From Streptomyces ambofaciens ATCC 23877 (GTDB lineage: Bacteria > Actinomycetota > Actinomycetes > Streptomycetales > Streptomycetaceae): a DNA stretch of 64,000 bases. The translations under genes were made by a program, and so were the position numbers. The notes below the pieces were generated by a model. It ran no database searches. It saw only the letters and a list, made by a program, of their open reading frames with translations, and was not told where the DNA came from. The stretch covers positions 4,699,001 to 4,763,000 of the forward strand of contig NZ_CP012382.1 in assembly GCF_001267885.1 (NCBI RefSeq). The letters are read 5' to 3'. Positions 1-10,187 of the stretch are shown one piece after another (the stretch's first letter is position 1; every line of letters begins with the position of its first letter).

Positions 1-70
1 CATCTTCCTCGGCTTCCTGGCCGTGGGCCTGTTGTACGCATACAAGAAGGGCGTCCTGTCATGGACGTGA
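1..70 (+). CDS. nuoA: NADH-quinone oxidoreductase subunit A, 3' end only
   Basis: Only the last 22 codons are in the window. The visible end is a hydrophobic stretch ([17 protein letters not shown]) followed by a short basic tail and a TGA at 68-70. This looks like the last transmembrane helix of NuoA, a small three-helix subunit of the complex I membrane arm. It overlaps the nuoB start by 10 bases, which fits translational coupling and the usual A-B order. The call rests mainly on position, because too little sequence is present to see family motifs. Confidence 0.75.
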   Translation, partial: IFLGFLAVGLLYAYKKGVLSWT

Positions 71-660
71 ACCCCTCCGAACCCGTGCCGCTCCCCGAGC
101 CCAAGAGGCTGGGCGCGCTCTCGCGCCTCGCCCCCGAGCCGATGAAGGTCGTCCTGAACTGGGGCCGCCGGTACTCCCTGTGGGTCTTCAACTTCGGCCT
201 CGCCTGCTGCGCCATCGAGTTCATCGCCGCGTCGATGGCCCGCCACGACTTCATCCGGCTCGGCGTCATCCCCTTCGCGCCGGGTCCCCGCCAGGCCGAC
301 CTGATGGTGGTGTCCGGCACGGTGACCGACAAGATGGCGCCCGCCGTCAAGCGCCTGTACGAGCAGATGCCCGAGCCGAAGTACGTCATCTCCTTCGGCG
401 CCTGCTCCAACTGCGGCGGCCCCTACTGGGACTCCTACTCCGTGACCAAGGGCGTCGACCAGATCATCCCCGTCGACGTCTACGTCCCCGGCTGCCCGCC
501 GCGCCCCGAGGCGCTGCTCCAGGGCATCCTCAAGCTCCAGGAGAAGATCGCTCGGGAGTCGCTGGGGGAGCGGTACGCCACCTCGCCCCGGCCGTCGGCC
601 GCCGCCCTGCGGAGTGACCTGGTGCGGCCGCCGGCCCCCGGCACGGGGGAGGCCCGATGA
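61..660 (+). CDS. nuoB: NADH-quinone oxidoreductase subunit B (N2 cluster carrier)
   Basis: Peripheral complex I subunit of 199 residues that holds the [4Fe-4S] cluster N2, the last electron carrier before quinone. The four-cysteine pattern is visible: the adjacent pair in LACCAIEF, one in FGACSNCGG and one in [12 protein letters not shown]. The [14 protein letters not shown] motif is present as [13 protein letters not shown]. An extra cysteine lies in SNCGG. The C-terminal 40 residues are a loosely conserved tail. The ATG overlaps nuoA, and the stop overlaps the nuoC start as ATGA. All ligand cysteines survive, so the cluster is probably still built even though the operon lacks NuoD, its usual partner at the quinone site. 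Confidence 0.95.
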   Translation: MDVNPSEPVPLPEPKRLGALSRLAPEPMKVVLNWGRRYSLWVFNFGLACCAIEFIAASMARHDFIRLGVIPFAPGPRQADLMVVSGTVTDKMAPAVKRLYEQMPEPKYVISFGACSNCGGPYWDSYSVTKGVDQIIPVDVYVPGCPPRPEALLQGILKLQEKIARESLGERYATSPRPSAAALRSDLVRPPAPGTGEAR

Positions 661-2054
661 CCGCGGTCGGCTGGCTGCCCGCCGACACCGGGGAACTCTT
701 CGGTACGGAGGCCACGGCCGAGGAGTCGTACGACGTCCTGACCGTGGACGTACCGCCGGCGTCCTGGATCTCCGCGCTGGAGACCGCGCGCGACCGGCTG
801 GGCTGCACCTACTTCGACTGGCTGAGCGCGGTCGACGAACCGGGCACCGGCTTCCGCGTCGCGGCGCACGTCGTGGCGCTCGGACCGGTACGCCGGCTGC
901 TGCTGCGTACGACGGTCCCGCACGAGGCCCCGGCCCTGCCCACCGCCGTCCCGGTGTACGCGGGCGCGGCCTGGCACGAGCGCGAGACCCACGAGATGTT
1001 CGGCGTCGTCTTCGCCGACCACCCCGCGCTGGACCACCTGCTGCTGCCGGAGAACTTCGAGGGCCACCCGCTGCGGAAGGACTTCGTCCTCGCGGCCCGC
1101 GTCGCCAAGGCCTGGCCCGGGGCCAAGGAACCGGGGGAGTCCGACCACGGCGGCCCCCGACGCCGCCAGATGCTGCCGCCCGGCGTCCCCGACCCCAACG
1201 AGTGGGGCCCGCTCAAGGGACAGCTCCCTGCCGCTCCGGCCCGCCCGGCACGCGGGGCGGGACGTGCGGCGGGGGAGCGCCCGGCCCGCCCGGCCGGCGA
1301 CCGCCCGGCCCGCCGCACCCGCACAGCCACCGAGGGCTCCGCCAGCCAGACGGCACCGGGTACCGAGCCTCCGTCGCCGCCTCGCCGTTCGCGCACGGCG
1401 GCGGAGGGTTCGGCGAGTCAGGCGGTACCGGGTACCGAGGCTCCGTCGGCGCCTCGCCGTTCGCGCACGGCGGCGGAGGGTTCGGCCAGTCAGGCAGCCG
1501 CACCGGACGCGGGGGCCTCGACCGCCCCGGCGGTCCGGCGCGCGCGCAGCGCGAGCGAGGGCTCCGCGTCCCAGCGGCCCACGTTGGACGCACCCTGGCA
1601 CCACGCCCGCCCCGCCTTCGACGAGGCCGAGGAGACCGGGGACGCCGGGAAGACCGGGGACGCCGGGAAGGCCGGGGACGCCGGGAAGGCCGGGGACGCC
1701 GGGAAGGCCGGGGACGCCGGGAGGCCCGCAGAAGCCGGGAAGCCCGGAGAAGCCGTGGAGACCGGGGAAGCCGGGAAGCCCGGAGAAGCCGGGAAGACCG
1801 GGGAAGCCGGGGAAGCCGGGAAGACCGGGGAAGCCGAGCACGGTGCTCGTCGTGCGGAGGCCCGCTCCGCGGACGAGCCTGGCGCTCCCGCGGAGGCCCG
1901 CTCCGCGGACGAGCCCGGCCCTCCCGCGGACGCCGCTGCCCCGGACGAGCCCGACGGCTCCGGCGCCACCTCTCCTGACCGCCGCCCGCATTCCCCGAAC
2001 CATCCCGACTCCGGACCCGACTCCCGTCCCGACTCCCCAGGAGGCACGCAGTGA
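657..2054 (+). CDS. nuoC: NADH-quinone oxidoreductase subunit C with long repetitive tail
   Basis: Residues 1-175 form the 30-kDa NuoC domain, with [12 protein letters not shown], the signature [12 protein letters not shown], and the terminal GHPLRKDF. NuoC normally ends near here. This protein runs to 465 residues with a low-complexity tail rich in Ala, Pro, Gly, Glu and Arg. The tail has four copies of an RxR(T/S)AxEGSASQ element (bases 1311-1574), a GDAGKA-type microsatellite (about 1624-1840) and two EARSADEPG units. The tail is not a NuoD domain, so this is not a C-D fusion. It overlaps nuoB and nuoH (GTGA). The tail is probably disordered, and its function is unknown. Confidence 0.9.
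   Translation: MTAVGWLPADTGELFGTEATAEESYDVLTVDVPPASWISALETARDRLGCTYFDWLSAVDEPGTGFRVAAHVVALGPVRRLLLRTTVPHEAPALPTAVPVYAGAAWHERETHEMFGVVFADHPALDHLLLPENFEGHPLRKDFVLAARVAKAWPGAKEPGESDHGGPRRRQMLPPGVPDPNEWGPLKGQLPAAPARPARGAGRAAGERPARPAGDRPARRTRTATEGSASQTAPGTEPPSPPRRSRTAAEGSASQAVPGTEAPSAPRRSRTAAEGSASQAAAPDAGASTAPAVRRARSASEGSASQRPTLDAPWHHARPAFDEAEETGDAGKTGDAGKAGDAGKAGDAGKAGDAGRPAEAGKPGEAVETGEAGKPGEAGKTGEAGEAGKTGEAEHGARRAEARSADEPGAPAEARSADEPGPPADAAAPDEPDGSGATSPDRRPHSPNHPDSGPDSRPDSPGGTQ
1311..1574 (+). repeat. Four copies of an RxR(T/S)AxEGSASQ peptide repeat in the nuoC tail
   Basis: Copies lie at 1311-1349, 1383-1421, 1455-1493 and 1536-1574. Each reads close to RRxR(T/S)A(T/A/S)EGSASQ. Copies 2 and 3 are almost identical in DNA and sit exactly 72 bases apart, so they look like a recent duplication. 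Copies 1 and 4 use different serine and alanine codons for the same peptide, which suggests the amino acid sequence is under selection. Confidence 0.85.
1624..1840 (+). repeat. GC-rich minisatellite inside the nuoC tail
   Basis: A run built on the 18-base unit GCCGGGGACGCCGGGAAG, encoding repeated GDAGKA, decays into [20 protein letters not shown] units. The units keep frame, so copy-number changes would lengthen or shorten the protein without breaking it. Such tracts are prone to slippage and may vary between strains. Confidence 0.85.
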
Positions 2055-3019
2055 ACGACGCGCTCGACGTCGCCCTGCGACTCCTGGTCGTCTTCGTCGT
2101 CTTCCTCACCTTCCCCCTGCTCGTGGGTCAGACCGAGCACAAGGTGATGGCCCACATGCAGGGCCGCCTCGGCCCGATGTACGCGGGCGGCTTCCACGGC
2201 TGGGCCCAGCTCGTCGCGGACGGGGTGAAGTTCGCGCAGAAGGAGGACGTGGTCCCCGCCGACGCGGACCGCCGCATCTTCCAGCTCGCCCCCGCCGTGG
2301 CCCTGTTGCCGTACCTCCTGGTCCTTCTGGCGATCCCCGTCGGTCCGGGTGAGGGCGCCGTGGGCCAGGTCGTCGACGCCGGCGTCTTCTTCGTCCTCGC
2401 CGTCATGGGCGTGGGCGTCCTCGGCTCCCTCATGGCCGGCTGGGCCTCCGCCAACAAGTTCTCCCTCCTCGGCGGCCTGCGCACCGCCGCCCAGCTCCTG
2501 GCGTACGAACTGCCGATGCTGCTCACCGCCGCCTCCGTCGCGATGGCGGCCGGCACGGTCTCCCTCGTCGGCATCCTCGACGCCTTCGAGTGGTGGTGGC
2601 TGCCCTGGCAGATCGTGGGCGCGATCGTCTTCTTCGTCGCCGGGCTGGCCGAACTGCAACGCCCTCCGTTCGACATGCCGGTCGCCGACTCGGAGATCAT
2701 CTTCGGTGCCTACACCGAGTACACCGGCCTGCGCTTCGCCCTGTTCCTCCTCGCCGAGTACGCCGGGATCGTCGTCCTGTGCGGCCTCACCACCGTCCTC
2801 TTCCTGGGCGGCTGGCACGGCCCCTGGGGTGCCGACGGGCTCGGCTGGGTGTGGACCCTGCTGAAGGCGGCCGTACTGGCCTTCGTCGTGATCTGGCTGC
2901 GCGTCACCTACCCCCGACTCCGCGAGGACCAGCTCCAGAAACTCTCCTGGACCCTCCTCGTCCCCCTCTCCCTCGCCCAGATCGCCCTCACCGGCATCGT
3001 CAAGGTGGTGATCGCGTAA
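2051..3019 (+). CDS. nuoH: NADH-quinone oxidoreductase subunit H
   Basis: Membrane subunit of 322 residues that in complex I forms the base of the quinone tunnel and links the peripheral arm to the antiporter-like subunits. Visible signatures are [16 protein letters not shown] near the N-terminus, the acidic loop [10 protein letters not shown], and the family motif [30 protein letters not shown]. About eight hydrophobic segments are readable. The GTG start overlaps the nuoC stop, and a perfect AGGAGG sits just upstream at 2039-2044. It directly follows nuoC, where nuoD-E-F-G would intervene in a standard 14-gene operon. Confidence 0.95.
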   Translation: MNDALDVALRLLVVFVVFLTFPLLVGQTEHKVMAHMQGRLGPMYAGGFHGWAQLVADGVKFAQKEDVVPADADRRIFQLAPAVALLPYLLVLLAIPVGPGEGAVGQVVDAGVFFVLAVMGVGVLGSLMAGWASANKFSLLGGLRTAAQLLAYELPMLLTAASVAMAAGTVSLVGILDAFEWWWLPWQIVGAIVFFVAGLAELQRPPFDMPVADSEIIFGAYTEYTGLRFALFLLAEYAGIVVLCGLTTVLFLGGWHGPWGADGLGWVWTLLKAAVLAFVVIWLRVTYPRLREDQLQKLSWTLLVPLSLAQIALTGIVKVVIA

Positions 3020-3021
3020 CC

Positions 3022-3714
3022 ATGGCCCCCCTTCCCGGCAGCGGCCTGGCCAAGGGCCTGGCCGTCACCCTCCGCACGATGACGAAGAAGACCGTCACCG
3101 AGCAGTACCCGGACGCCCAGCCCGAACTGCCGCCCCGCACCCGCGGTGTGATCGGTCTGTTCGAGGAGAACTGCACGGTCTGCATGCTGTGCGCCCGCGA
3201 GTGCCCCGACTGGTGCATCTACATCGACTCCCACAAGGAGACGGTCCCGGCGGCGACCCCCGGCGGGCGCGACCGCAGCCGCAACGTCCTCGACCGCTTC
3301 GCCATCGACTTCTCCCTGTGCATGTACTGCGGTATCTGCATCGAGGTGTGTCCTTTCGACGCCCTGTTCTGGTCGCCGGAGTTCGAGTACTCCGAGACCG
3401 ACATCCGGGACCTCACCCACGAGCGCGACATGCTCCGCGAGTGGATGTGGACGGTCCCGGCCCCGCCCGCCCTCGACCCCGGCGCGGAGGAACCGAAGGA
3501 ACTCGCCGCCGCCCGCAAGACCGCCGACAAACTGGCCGCCCAGCAGGAGACGCCCCAGCCGCCGGAGGCCTCGCGGGAGGCGGCCCGGGCCGGCGAACCG
3601 CACGCCGACGAGCAGGCCCGCGCGGCCGAACAGCCCACCCGCCCCATGGGTGACTCCAAGCAACAGACGGACCAGCCGAGGCCGGACCAGCCGGAACAGG
3701 AGGGCCGGGAATGA
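3022..3714 (+). CDS. nuoI: NADH-quinone oxidoreductase subunit I (ferredoxin-like)
   Basis: Peripheral subunit with two [4Fe-4S] clusters (N6a and N6b). Both CxxCxxCxxxCP motifs are intact: [12 protein letters not shown] and [12 protein letters not shown]. The core ends around residue 140 ([12 protein letters not shown]). The remaining ~90 residues are an acidic, proline- and glutamine-rich tail that the usual NuoI lacks. The ATG at 3022 lies two bases after the nuoH stop; an open frame continues upstream but only inside nuoH. The end overlaps nuoJ as ATGA. Confidence 0.93.
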   Translation: MAPLPGSGLAKGLAVTLRTMTKKTVTEQYPDAQPELPPRTRGVIGLFEENCTVCMLCARECPDWCIYIDSHKETVPAATPGGRDRSRNVLDRFAIDFSLCMYCGICIEVCPFDALFWSPEFEYSETDIRDLTHERDMLREWMWTVPAPPALDPGAEEPKELAAARKTADKLAAQQETPQPPEASREAARAGEPHADEQARAAEQPTRPMGDSKQQTDQPRPDQPEQEGRE

Positions 3715-4499
3715 CGCCCGCAGCGACCGCAGGCCACCTCGCCGCGCATCCCACGACCCTGGCGGCCGAATCCCACGGCTTCCTCTCCCCGACCGGCGTC
3801 GAGATCGCCTTCCTCCTCGTCGGCCTGGTCACCCTCGGCGCGGCCGTCGTCACCGTCACCACCCGGCAGCTCGTCCACGCCGCCCTGTGGCTGGTGGTGG
3901 CCCTCGGCGGCCTCGCCGTCGAGTACCTCCTGCTCACGGCCGAGTTCATCGCCTGGGTGCAGGTCCTCATCTACGTCGGTGCCGTCGTCGTCCTCATCCT
4001 GTTCGGTCTGATGCTCACCAGGGCGCCCATCGGCCGCTCCCCGGACGCCGACTCCGGCAACCGCTGGGCCGCCCTCACCGTGGCCCTGGCCGCCGCCGCG
4101 GCCCTGGTGTGGGTGGTCGTCGACGCCTTCCGCACGACCTGGATCGACCTGGACGGCCCGGCCGCCGGCTCCACCGCCGTGACCGGAGCGAGCCTCTTCC
4201 AGAACTGGGTCCTCCCGTTCGAGGCCCTCTCCGTCCTCCTCCTCACCGCGCTGATCGGCGCCATCGTCCTGTCCCGCAAGACGAAGCCGGACCGCGCCAC
4301 CGACCCCGGTCGCGTCGCCCCCCTTGGCCCCGCCGCCGGCCCCGCTCGCGCCGCCGGCCCCGCTCGCGCCGCCGGCCCCGGTCCTGCCGCCGACCCCGGC
4401 GGCACAGCCGACCCCCGCCGTACAGCCGACCCCGGCCGTTCCCCCGAAGCCGGCCGGCCGACCGCGCCGAACGGTGCCGACAAGGCCGGTGACCGCTGA
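3711..4499 (+). CDS. nuoJ: NADH-quinone oxidoreductase subunit J
   Basis: Integral membrane subunit of 262 residues. Five hydrophobic segments are visible. The conserved helix around [32 protein letters not shown] contains the family's third-helix signature and its pi-bulge region. After about residue 190 the chain becomes a Pro/Ala/Gly/Arg repeat ([17 protein letters not shown]), another disordered tail like those of NuoC and NuoI here. The stop and the nuoK ATG share one base (TGATG). Confidence 0.92.
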   Translation: MTPAATAGHLAAHPTTLAAESHGFLSPTGVEIAFLLVGLVTLGAAVVTVTTRQLVHAALWLVVALGGLAVEYLLLTAEFIAWVQVLIYVGAVVVLILFGLMLTRAPIGRSPDADSGNRWAALTVALAAAAALVWVVVDAFRTTWIDLDGPAAGSTAVTGASLFQNWVLPFEALSVLLLTALIGAIVLSRKTKPDRATDPGRVAPLGPAAGPARAAGPARAAGPGPAADPGGTADPRRTADPGRSPEAGRPTAPNGADKAGDR

Positions 4500-4891
4500 T
4501 GCACCTCGCCTACCCCGCCGTTCTCTCCGCCCTCCTGTTCTGCACGGGCCTGTACGGCGTCCTCGCCCGCCGCAACGCGATCCTGGTCCTGATGTCGGTC
4601 GAGCTGATGCTCAACGCCGTCAACCTCAATCTCGTCGCCTTCGACGTCTGGCTCAGCAGGACCGCCGAGGAGACCCTGCACTCCGGCCAGGCCCTGACCC
4701 TGTTCACGATCGCCATCGCGGCCGCCGAGATCGGCATCGGCCTGGCGATCGTGCTCGCCGTCCACCGCAACCGCGGCACCTCGGACATCGACAAGCTCCG
4801 CGACACCGCGGAGGGCCACGAGCCGGACGGCGCCGACACCGATCCCCCCGCGACCGGGACGGCCGCCGAGAAGGCTGAGGCCACCGCGTGA
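4499..4891 (+). CDS. nuoK: NADH-quinone oxidoreductase subunit K
   Basis: Small three-helix membrane subunit (130 residues; the family is usually about 100). The signature region [25 protein letters not shown] carries the conserved membrane glutamate, and the second conserved glutamate lies in [16 protein letters not shown]. Both are proton-path residues in characterised NuoK. About 30 extra acidic and threonine-rich residues follow the third helix. It overlaps nuoJ by one base and nuoL by four (GTGA). Confidence 0.95.
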   Translation: MHLAYPAVLSALLFCTGLYGVLARRNAILVLMSVELMLNAVNLNLVAFDVWLSRTAEETLHSGQALTLFTIAIAAAEIGIGLAIVLAVHRNRGTSDIDKLRDTAEGHEPDGADTDPPATGTAAEKAEATA

Positions 4892-6882
4892 CCACGACCA
4901 CCCTCGCCGTCCTCGTCCCCCTCCTCCCCTTCCTGGGGGCAGCCGCCGGCCTCTTGCTGGGCCGCGCGGCACCCGGGTTCGTCCGCCCGCTCGCCGTCCT
5001 GCCGACGTCGGTGGCCCTCCTCCTCGCCGTCCTGGTCGCCGCCCGTCAGGGCGGTGACCAGCCCGTGGACGCCGTCACCGAACTGACGCCCACCGGTTCT
5101 GTGCCCATCGAACTCGCCCTGCACATCGACGGCTTCGCCGCTCTCGTCGCCGTCCTGGTGGGCTGCGTCGCCACCTGTGTGCAGATCTACTCCACGGGCT
5201 ACCTGCGCGACGACCCGCGCTACTCCTCGTACGCCGCCCTCGTCTCCCTGTTCACCTCCGCGATGTTCCTCGTCGTCTACTCCGGCGACCTGATGGTGCT
5301 GCTGGTCGGCTGGGAGATCATGGGCATCTGCTCGTACTTCCTGGTCGGCCACTACTGGGAGACACCGGAGGCCCGAGCCGCCTCCCTCAAGGCCTTCCTG
5401 GTGACCAAGCTCGGAGACGTCCCCTTCCTGATCGGCCTGTTGGCGCTGGCCACCGAGGCCGGCTCGTTCCGCATCACGAAGATCCTCGGCGCCGTGGCGA
5501 GCGGCTCCCTCGACCACCCGACGCTGATCGCCCTGCTCCTTCTGGCCGGCGTGGCGGGCAAGTCGGCGCAGTTCCCGCTGCACACCTGGCTCCCCGACGC
5601 GATGGCGGGCCCGACGCCCGTCTCCGCGCTGATCCACGCCGCGACGATGGTCGCCGCCGGCGTCTACTTCGTCGCCCGGCTCCTTCCGCTGTTCGAGGCC
5701 TCGCGGGCCGCGATGATCGTCCTCGCCGTCATGGCCGCGGTCACGATGGTCGGCTCGGCGCTCGCCGCGCTCGCCCAGGACGACATCAAACGCGTCCTCG
5801 CCTACTCGACCATCGGACAGCTCGGCTACATGACCGGCGCCCTCGCCGCCGGCGACCGCGGTGCCGCCGTCTTCCACCTCATCTCGCACGGTGCCTTCAA
5901 GGCGCTGCTGTTCCTAGCCGCCGGCGTGATCATCCACGCCGCCGGCACCAACTCGCTGGCCGCCATGTCCCGCATGCGGGGCCTGCGCGACCGCGTCCCG
6001 GACGCGTACTGGACGATGACCGTGGCGCTGCTCGCACTCGCCGCGATCCCGCCCTTCAGCGGCTTCTTCTCCAAGGAGTCCGTCCTCGTCGCAGCCGAGC
6101 ACGTCGCCACCGGCCACACCGAGCACGCGCCCGGCGCCGCGGGCTGGACCGTCCTCGTCGCCGGCCTGGTCACGGCCCTGCTGACCGCCGCCTACGCGGC
6201 GCGCCTGTGGCTGCTGGCCTTCCGCGGCCGCGGAGCCGAAGCCCCCGACCACGGCAGGCAGCCTCTCGTCATGAACGCCGTCCTGTGGGTCCTCGCCATC
6301 CCCTCGCTCGCCCTCGGCGGGCTCGCCTTCCGCCTGCTGCCCGACTGGTTCGACGGCCAGGACCTCACCCCGACGCTCACCACCTCCGTGCTCGGCACGG
6401 GCGTGGCCCTGATCGGCGGCATCGTCACCTACGCCGCCTGGCGCCACACCACGGCGTTCCCGGATCGCCCGCCGCTGGGGGCGGTCGCGGCCCACCCGGA
6501 GGGCGACGCCGCCCTGGTGGAGGCGGAGGCCATCGCCAGCCACGAGCCCGCCTACGGTGACATCGCGTACGCCCCCGACCCCTCGGACCCGGGACGCCTC
6601 CTGCTGGGCCCCCTGCACCGGCACGCGGCCGTCGGCTTCCACCTGGACGCGGTGTACACGGCGCTCTTCGTCCGGCCGGTCCAGGCCGGCGCGAGCCTGG
6701 TCCGGTTCCTGGACCGCGAGGTCGTCGACACCTACGTACGCGGCGCGGGCGCCCTGCCCCGCTGGCTCGGAACCGCCGTCCGCCGGGCCCAGACCGGCAA
6801 TGTGCAGACCTATGTGAGCGCGCTGCTCGCCGGCACCGTCGTCCTCGCGGTCGCCGCCGTCCTCGTCGCCACGGGAGCGTGA
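4888..6882 (+). CDS. nuoL: NADH-quinone oxidoreductase subunit L (antiporter-like)
   Basis: Largest antiporter-like proton-pumping subunit, 664 residues with about 16 hydrophobic segments. Motifs include [18 protein letters not shown] (the pump glutamate), [48 protein letters not shown], and the lysine-containing [20 protein letters not shown]. The C-terminus has the long amphipathic connecting helix region and a final membrane anchor. The GTG start overlaps nuoK. Key charged residues look intact, so the membrane arm should be able to translocate ions if assembled. Confidence 0.95.
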   Translation: MTTTTLAVLVPLLPFLGAAAGLLLGRAAPGFVRPLAVLPTSVALLLAVLVAARQGGDQPVDAVTELTPTGSVPIELALHIDGFAALVAVLVGCVATCVQIYSTGYLRDDPRYSSYAALVSLFTSAMFLVVYSGDLMVLLVGWEIMGICSYFLVGHYWETPEARAASLKAFLVTKLGDVPFLIGLLALATEAGSFRITKILGAVASGSLDHPTLIALLLLAGVAGKSAQFPLHTWLPDAMAGPTPVSALIHAATMVAAGVYFVARLLPLFEASRAAMIVLAVMAAVTMVGSALAALAQDDIKRVLAYSTIGQLGYMTGALAAGDRGAAVFHLISHGAFKALLFLAAGVIIHAAGTNSLAAMSRMRGLRDRVPDAYWTMTVALLALAAIPPFSGFFSKESVLVAAEHVATGHTEHAPGAAGWTVLVAGLVTALLTAAYAARLWLLAFRGRGAEAPDHGRQPLVMNAVLWVLAIPSLALGGLAFRLLPDWFDGQDLTPTLTTSVLGTGVALIGGIVTYAAWRHTTAFPDRPPLGAVAAHPEGDAALVEAEAIASHEPAYGDIAYAPDPSDPGRLLLGPLHRHAAVGFHLDAVYTALFVRPVQAGASLVRFLDREVVDTYVRGAGALPRWLGTAVRRAQTGNVQTYVSALLAGTVVLAVAAVLVATGA

Positions 6883-6888
6883 GCAGGC

Positions 6889-8487
6889 GTGATCGATATC
6901 AACGAGTCCCTGATGCAGTTCCTTCTCGCGTTGATCGTCGTCGGCCCGCTTCTCGGCGCCGCCGCCGCTCTCCTCCCGGCCCCGCCCGGGCTGAAGGGAA
7001 AGTCACCCGAGCAGGCCGTGCTGCGGCACGGCGTCACCGTCACCGGTGTCGTCCTTCTCGCCGTGATCATCCTCGTGCTCGGCTTCGACCACGACCATCC
7101 GTCGAAGGTGCAGGCCGGCACGGACATCAGCTGGATCCCCGCGCTCGACGTGCGCATCCACCTCGGCATCGACGGCATCTCCCTCCCCCTCCTGGCGCTG
7201 ACCGCGCTGCTGACCTTCCTCTGCGCGCTCTACTCGTACTTCAAGCAGCAGAACGAGCGGCTGACACCACGAGCCCCGGTCCCGAGCCCGAAGGCCTTCG
7301 TCGCGCTGCTGCTCGTCCTGGAGTCCGGCACCCTCGCGACCTTCGCCGTTCTTGACCTGATCCTTTTCTTCCTCGCCTTCGAGATGGTCCTCATCCCGAT
7401 GTACTTCCTCATCGCCCGCTGGGGCGGCGAGGGACGGGCCGAAGCGGCCTGGAAGTTCATCCTCTACACGCTCCTCGGTTCCGTCGTCATGCTGCTCGGC
7501 CTGCTCCTGATCGGACTCACGGCGGGCACATTCGACATGGTGGCACTCGCCACTGACAACGGCCGGTCGCTGACCACATCCGTGCAGGTCATCGCCGTTC
7601 TGGCGATCGGCGTGGGGCTCGCGGTGAAGACCCCGATGTGGCCTCTGCACAGCTGGCTGCCCGACGCCCACACCGCCGCTCCGACGGTCGGCTCGGTCCT
7701 GCTGGCCGGTGTGCTGCTGAAGATGGGGACGTACGGATTCGTCCGGATCCTCCTCCCGGTCGCGCCGGACGGCTTCCAGACGTTCGCGCCCTACCTCGCC
7801 GCCCTCGCCGTCGTCGGCATCATCTACGGCTCCCTGGCGTGCCTGGCCCTGGCCCGACGGGGCGCGAAGGGCGACCTCAAGCGCCTCATCGCCTACTCCT
7901 CCGTCGGCCACATGGGCTTCGTCCTGCTCGGCATCGCGACCATGACCCCGACCGGCGTGAACGGCGCCCTGTTCGCCAACATCGCCCACGGTCTCATCAC
8001 CGGCCTGCTCTTCTTCGTGGTCGGCGGGCTCAAGGACCGCACCGGCACCACCGACCTCGACACCCTCGCCGAGGAGACCGGAGCCGCCCTGTACGGCAGG
8101 GCACCGCGCCTCGGCGGCTTGCTCGCCTTCGCCGCGGTCGCCTCGCTCGGCCTGCCGGGCCTGGCCGGATTCTGGGGCGAGATGCTGGCGCTCTTCGGCG
8201 CCTTCGACCCCCACGAGGGCCTCAGCCGCCCCGCCTTCCTCACCTTCATGACCGTCGCCGCCTTCGGCACGTTGCTGACCGCCGCGTACATGCTGATCGT
8301 GGTCCGCCGAGTCTGCATGGGCGCCGTACCGCGGGAAGCCCCGGGCCTCACCGACGTGCGCACGTACGAGTTCGCCGCCTGGACGCCGCTCGTCGCCCTC
8401 ACCGTCGTCGCCGGACTGTGGCCCAGGACCCTCCTCGGCCTGACCGACCCGGCCGTGCAGCAGCTCCTCTCAGGAGGCACCCGATGA
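6889..8487 (+). CDS. nuoM: NADH-quinone oxidoreductase subunit M (antiporter-like)
   Basis: Second antiporter-like subunit, 532 residues with about 14 hydrophobic segments. Characteristic stretches are FEMVLIPMYFLIARWGGEGR, VKTPMWPLHSWLPDAHTAAPTVGSVLLAGVLLKMGTYGFVR, and GDLKRLIAYSSVGHMGFVLLG. The GTG start is six bases after the nuoL stop. The stop overlaps nuoN as ATGA. A good AGGAGG for nuoN (about 8472-8477) is buried in its last codons. Confidence 0.95.
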   Translation: MIDINESLMQFLLALIVVGPLLGAAAALLPAPPGLKGKSPEQAVLRHGVTVTGVVLLAVIILVLGFDHDHPSKVQAGTDISWIPALDVRIHLGIDGISLPLLALTALLTFLCALYSYFKQQNERLTPRAPVPSPKAFVALLLVLESGTLATFAVLDLILFFLAFEMVLIPMYFLIARWGGEGRAEAAWKFILYTLLGSVVMLLGLLLIGLTAGTFDMVALATDNGRSLTTSVQVIAVLAIGVGLAVKTPMWPLHSWLPDAHTAAPTVGSVLLAGVLLKMGTYGFVRILLPVAPDGFQTFAPYLAALAVVGIIYGSLACLALARRGAKGDLKRLIAYSSVGHMGFVLLGIATMTPTGVNGALFANIAHGLITGLLFFVVGGLKDRTGTTDLDTLAEETGAALYGRAPRLGGLLAFAAVASLGLPGLAGFWGEMLALFGAFDPHEGLSRPAFLTFMTVAAFGTLLTAAYMLIVVRRVCMGAVPREAPGLTDVRTYEFAAWTPLVALTVVAGLWPRTLLGLTDPAVQQLLSGGTR

Positions 8488-10031
8488 GCTCCCCGGCCCA
8501 GTCCCTCGCCCAGACCCTGGCGCAGTCACCGGCCCAGAACCTCGTCCAGTCCGTCGACTGGCTCGCCATCGCGCCGCCCACCATCGCCGCGGTCGTCGGA
8601 CTCGTCGTCCTCGTCACCGACCTGTTCGTCAAGGACACCCGCAAGCCGCTGCTCGGCTGGATGGCGGTCGCCGGACTCGCCGCCGCCGCGCTCATGCTGC
8701 TGCCCCTGGTGAACGGCGACCGCTCGACGTTCTGCCTGACCGGCGACGCCGACGTCTGCAGCTACACGGCCGACACCTTCACCCTCGCCATCCAGTTCCT
8801 GGTCCTCGGCGGAGCCCTCCTGGCCGCCCTGCTGTCGGTCACCGCCCTGAAGGACGCCGACCGCGGACTCCCCGAGGGCGAGTTCTGGTTCCTGCTGCTC
8901 TCCTCCGCGGCCGGCGCCGCCCTCCTGCCCGCATCCCGCGACCTCGCGACCCTCGTCGTCGCCCTGGAGGTCGCCTCGCTGCCCGCCTTCGCCCTCGTGG
9001 GCCTGCGCCAGGGCGACCGCCGGTCCTCCGAAGCGGCCCTGAAGTTCTTCCTGTCCTCGGTCACCGCGACCGCGGTCAGCCTCATGGGCATCAGCTTCGT
9101 GTACGCCGCGACCGGCACCCTCTACCTCACCCAGGTGGCCGAACGCATCCAGCACGTCGACGGGCAGCTCACCACCCTCACCCAGACCGGCGTCGTCCTC
9201 ACCCTCGTCGGCTTCGCCTTCAAGACGGCCGCCGTGCCCTTCCACTTCTGGGTGCCCGACACCTACGTGGGCGCGCCCCTGCCGATCGCGGCCTACCTGT
9301 CCGTGGTCGGCAAGGCGGTCGGTTTCTCCGGCCTGATCCTCGTCACGGTCATCGCCCTCCCGTCCTACGCCGACGTCTGGGGGCCGGCCCTGGCGGTGCT
9401 GGCCGCCCTCACCATGACGGTCGGCAACGTCGGAGCCCTCCGCCAGCAGACCACGCGCGCGTACAGCGCGGTTCGACTGCTCGCCTGGTCGTCCGTCGGC
9501 CAGGCCGGCTACCTCCTGGTGCCGATCGCCGCCGCCGCGTACTCCGACGAGCCCGAGCGGGCGATCGGCTCCACCGTCGCCTACGCCCTCATGTACGCCG
9601 CGGTGAACCTCGGTGCCTTCGCGGTGGCCGCGCTCGTCGGCCGTACGCGGACCCGGAACCGTGTCGCCGACTACCGCGGCCTGTACGCCTCCCACCCGCT
9701 GACCGCCCTGCTCCTGGCGTTCTTCCTGCTGTGCCTCGCCGGGCTGCCGCCCGGCATCATCGGTCTCTTCGCCAAGGTCACGGTCTTCTCGGCAGCCGTC
9801 GAGGCGGGGCTCGGCTGGCTGGCCGTCGTCATGGCGGTCAACGTCGTCATCGCGCTGTACTACTACCTCCAGTGGACGGCCCTGCTGTTCCGGACGCCCG
9901 CGGACGCGACGGTGAAGCATCGCGTCCCCGCTCCCCTCACGGCCGCGCTCACCGTGACCGCGGTCCTGGCCGTCGCCCTGTCGGGAGCGCCCCAGCTGAT
10001 CCTGCGCTTCGCCGACACCGGCCTCTTCTGA
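8484..10031 (+). CDS. nuoN: NADH-quinone oxidoreductase subunit N (antiporter-like)
   Basis: Third antiporter-like subunit, 515 residues and the last gene of the operon. Motifs include LEVASLPAFALVGLRQGDRRSSEAALKFFLSS, FKTAAVPFHFWVPDTYVGAPLPIAAYLSVVGKAVGF, and RAYSAVRLLAWSSVGQAGYLL. The N-terminus has a short glutamine-rich SPAQSLAQTLAQSPAQ repeat before the first helix. The ATG is chosen for its ribosome binding site and its overlap with nuoM. An open frame runs far upstream but only within nuoM. Confidence 0.94.
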   Translation: MSSPAQSLAQTLAQSPAQNLVQSVDWLAIAPPTIAAVVGLVVLVTDLFVKDTRKPLLGWMAVAGLAAAALMLLPLVNGDRSTFCLTGDADVCSYTADTFTLAIQFLVLGGALLAALLSVTALKDADRGLPEGEFWFLLLSSAAGAALLPASRDLATLVVALEVASLPAFALVGLRQGDRRSSEAALKFFLSSVTATAVSLMGISFVYAATGTLYLTQVAERIQHVDGQLTTLTQTGVVLTLVGFAFKTAAVPFHFWVPDTYVGAPLPIAAYLSVVGKAVGFSGLILVTVIALPSYADVWGPALAVLAALTMTVGNVGALRQQTTRAYSAVRLLAWSSVGQAGYLLVPIAAAAYSDEPERAIGSTVAYALMYAAVNLGAFAVAALVGRTRTRNRVADYRGLYASHPLTALLLAFFLLCLAGLPPGIIGLFAKVTVFSAAVEAGLGWLAVVMAVNVVIALYYYLQWTALLFRTPADATVKHRVPAPLTAALTVTAVLAVALSGAPQLILRFADTGLF

Positions 10032-10187
10032 GCGCGGCGGCTTCGGGCACGCGCGCGTGCGGTACCCGCCCGCGGCGCGCGGCGCCCGCTGCGGCCGTCA
10101 CCCGTACGGACCACGCGCGCCGCGGTGAACGGCAGGGAACTGGCGGCCCTCGCCTGGCGTTGACCAGTACGGAAGGGTCCACTGGAC

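Noticed and set aside
1624..1840. CRISPR-like array
   Set aside because: The short direct repeats have no unique spacers and are in-frame coding units of nuoC.
480..2003. Collagen-like GFPGLPG open frame antisense to nuoC
   Set aside because: The apparent collagen pattern is the reverse complement of the nuoC minisatellite. nuoC has the family motif and operon overlaps, so the antisense frame is a by-product.
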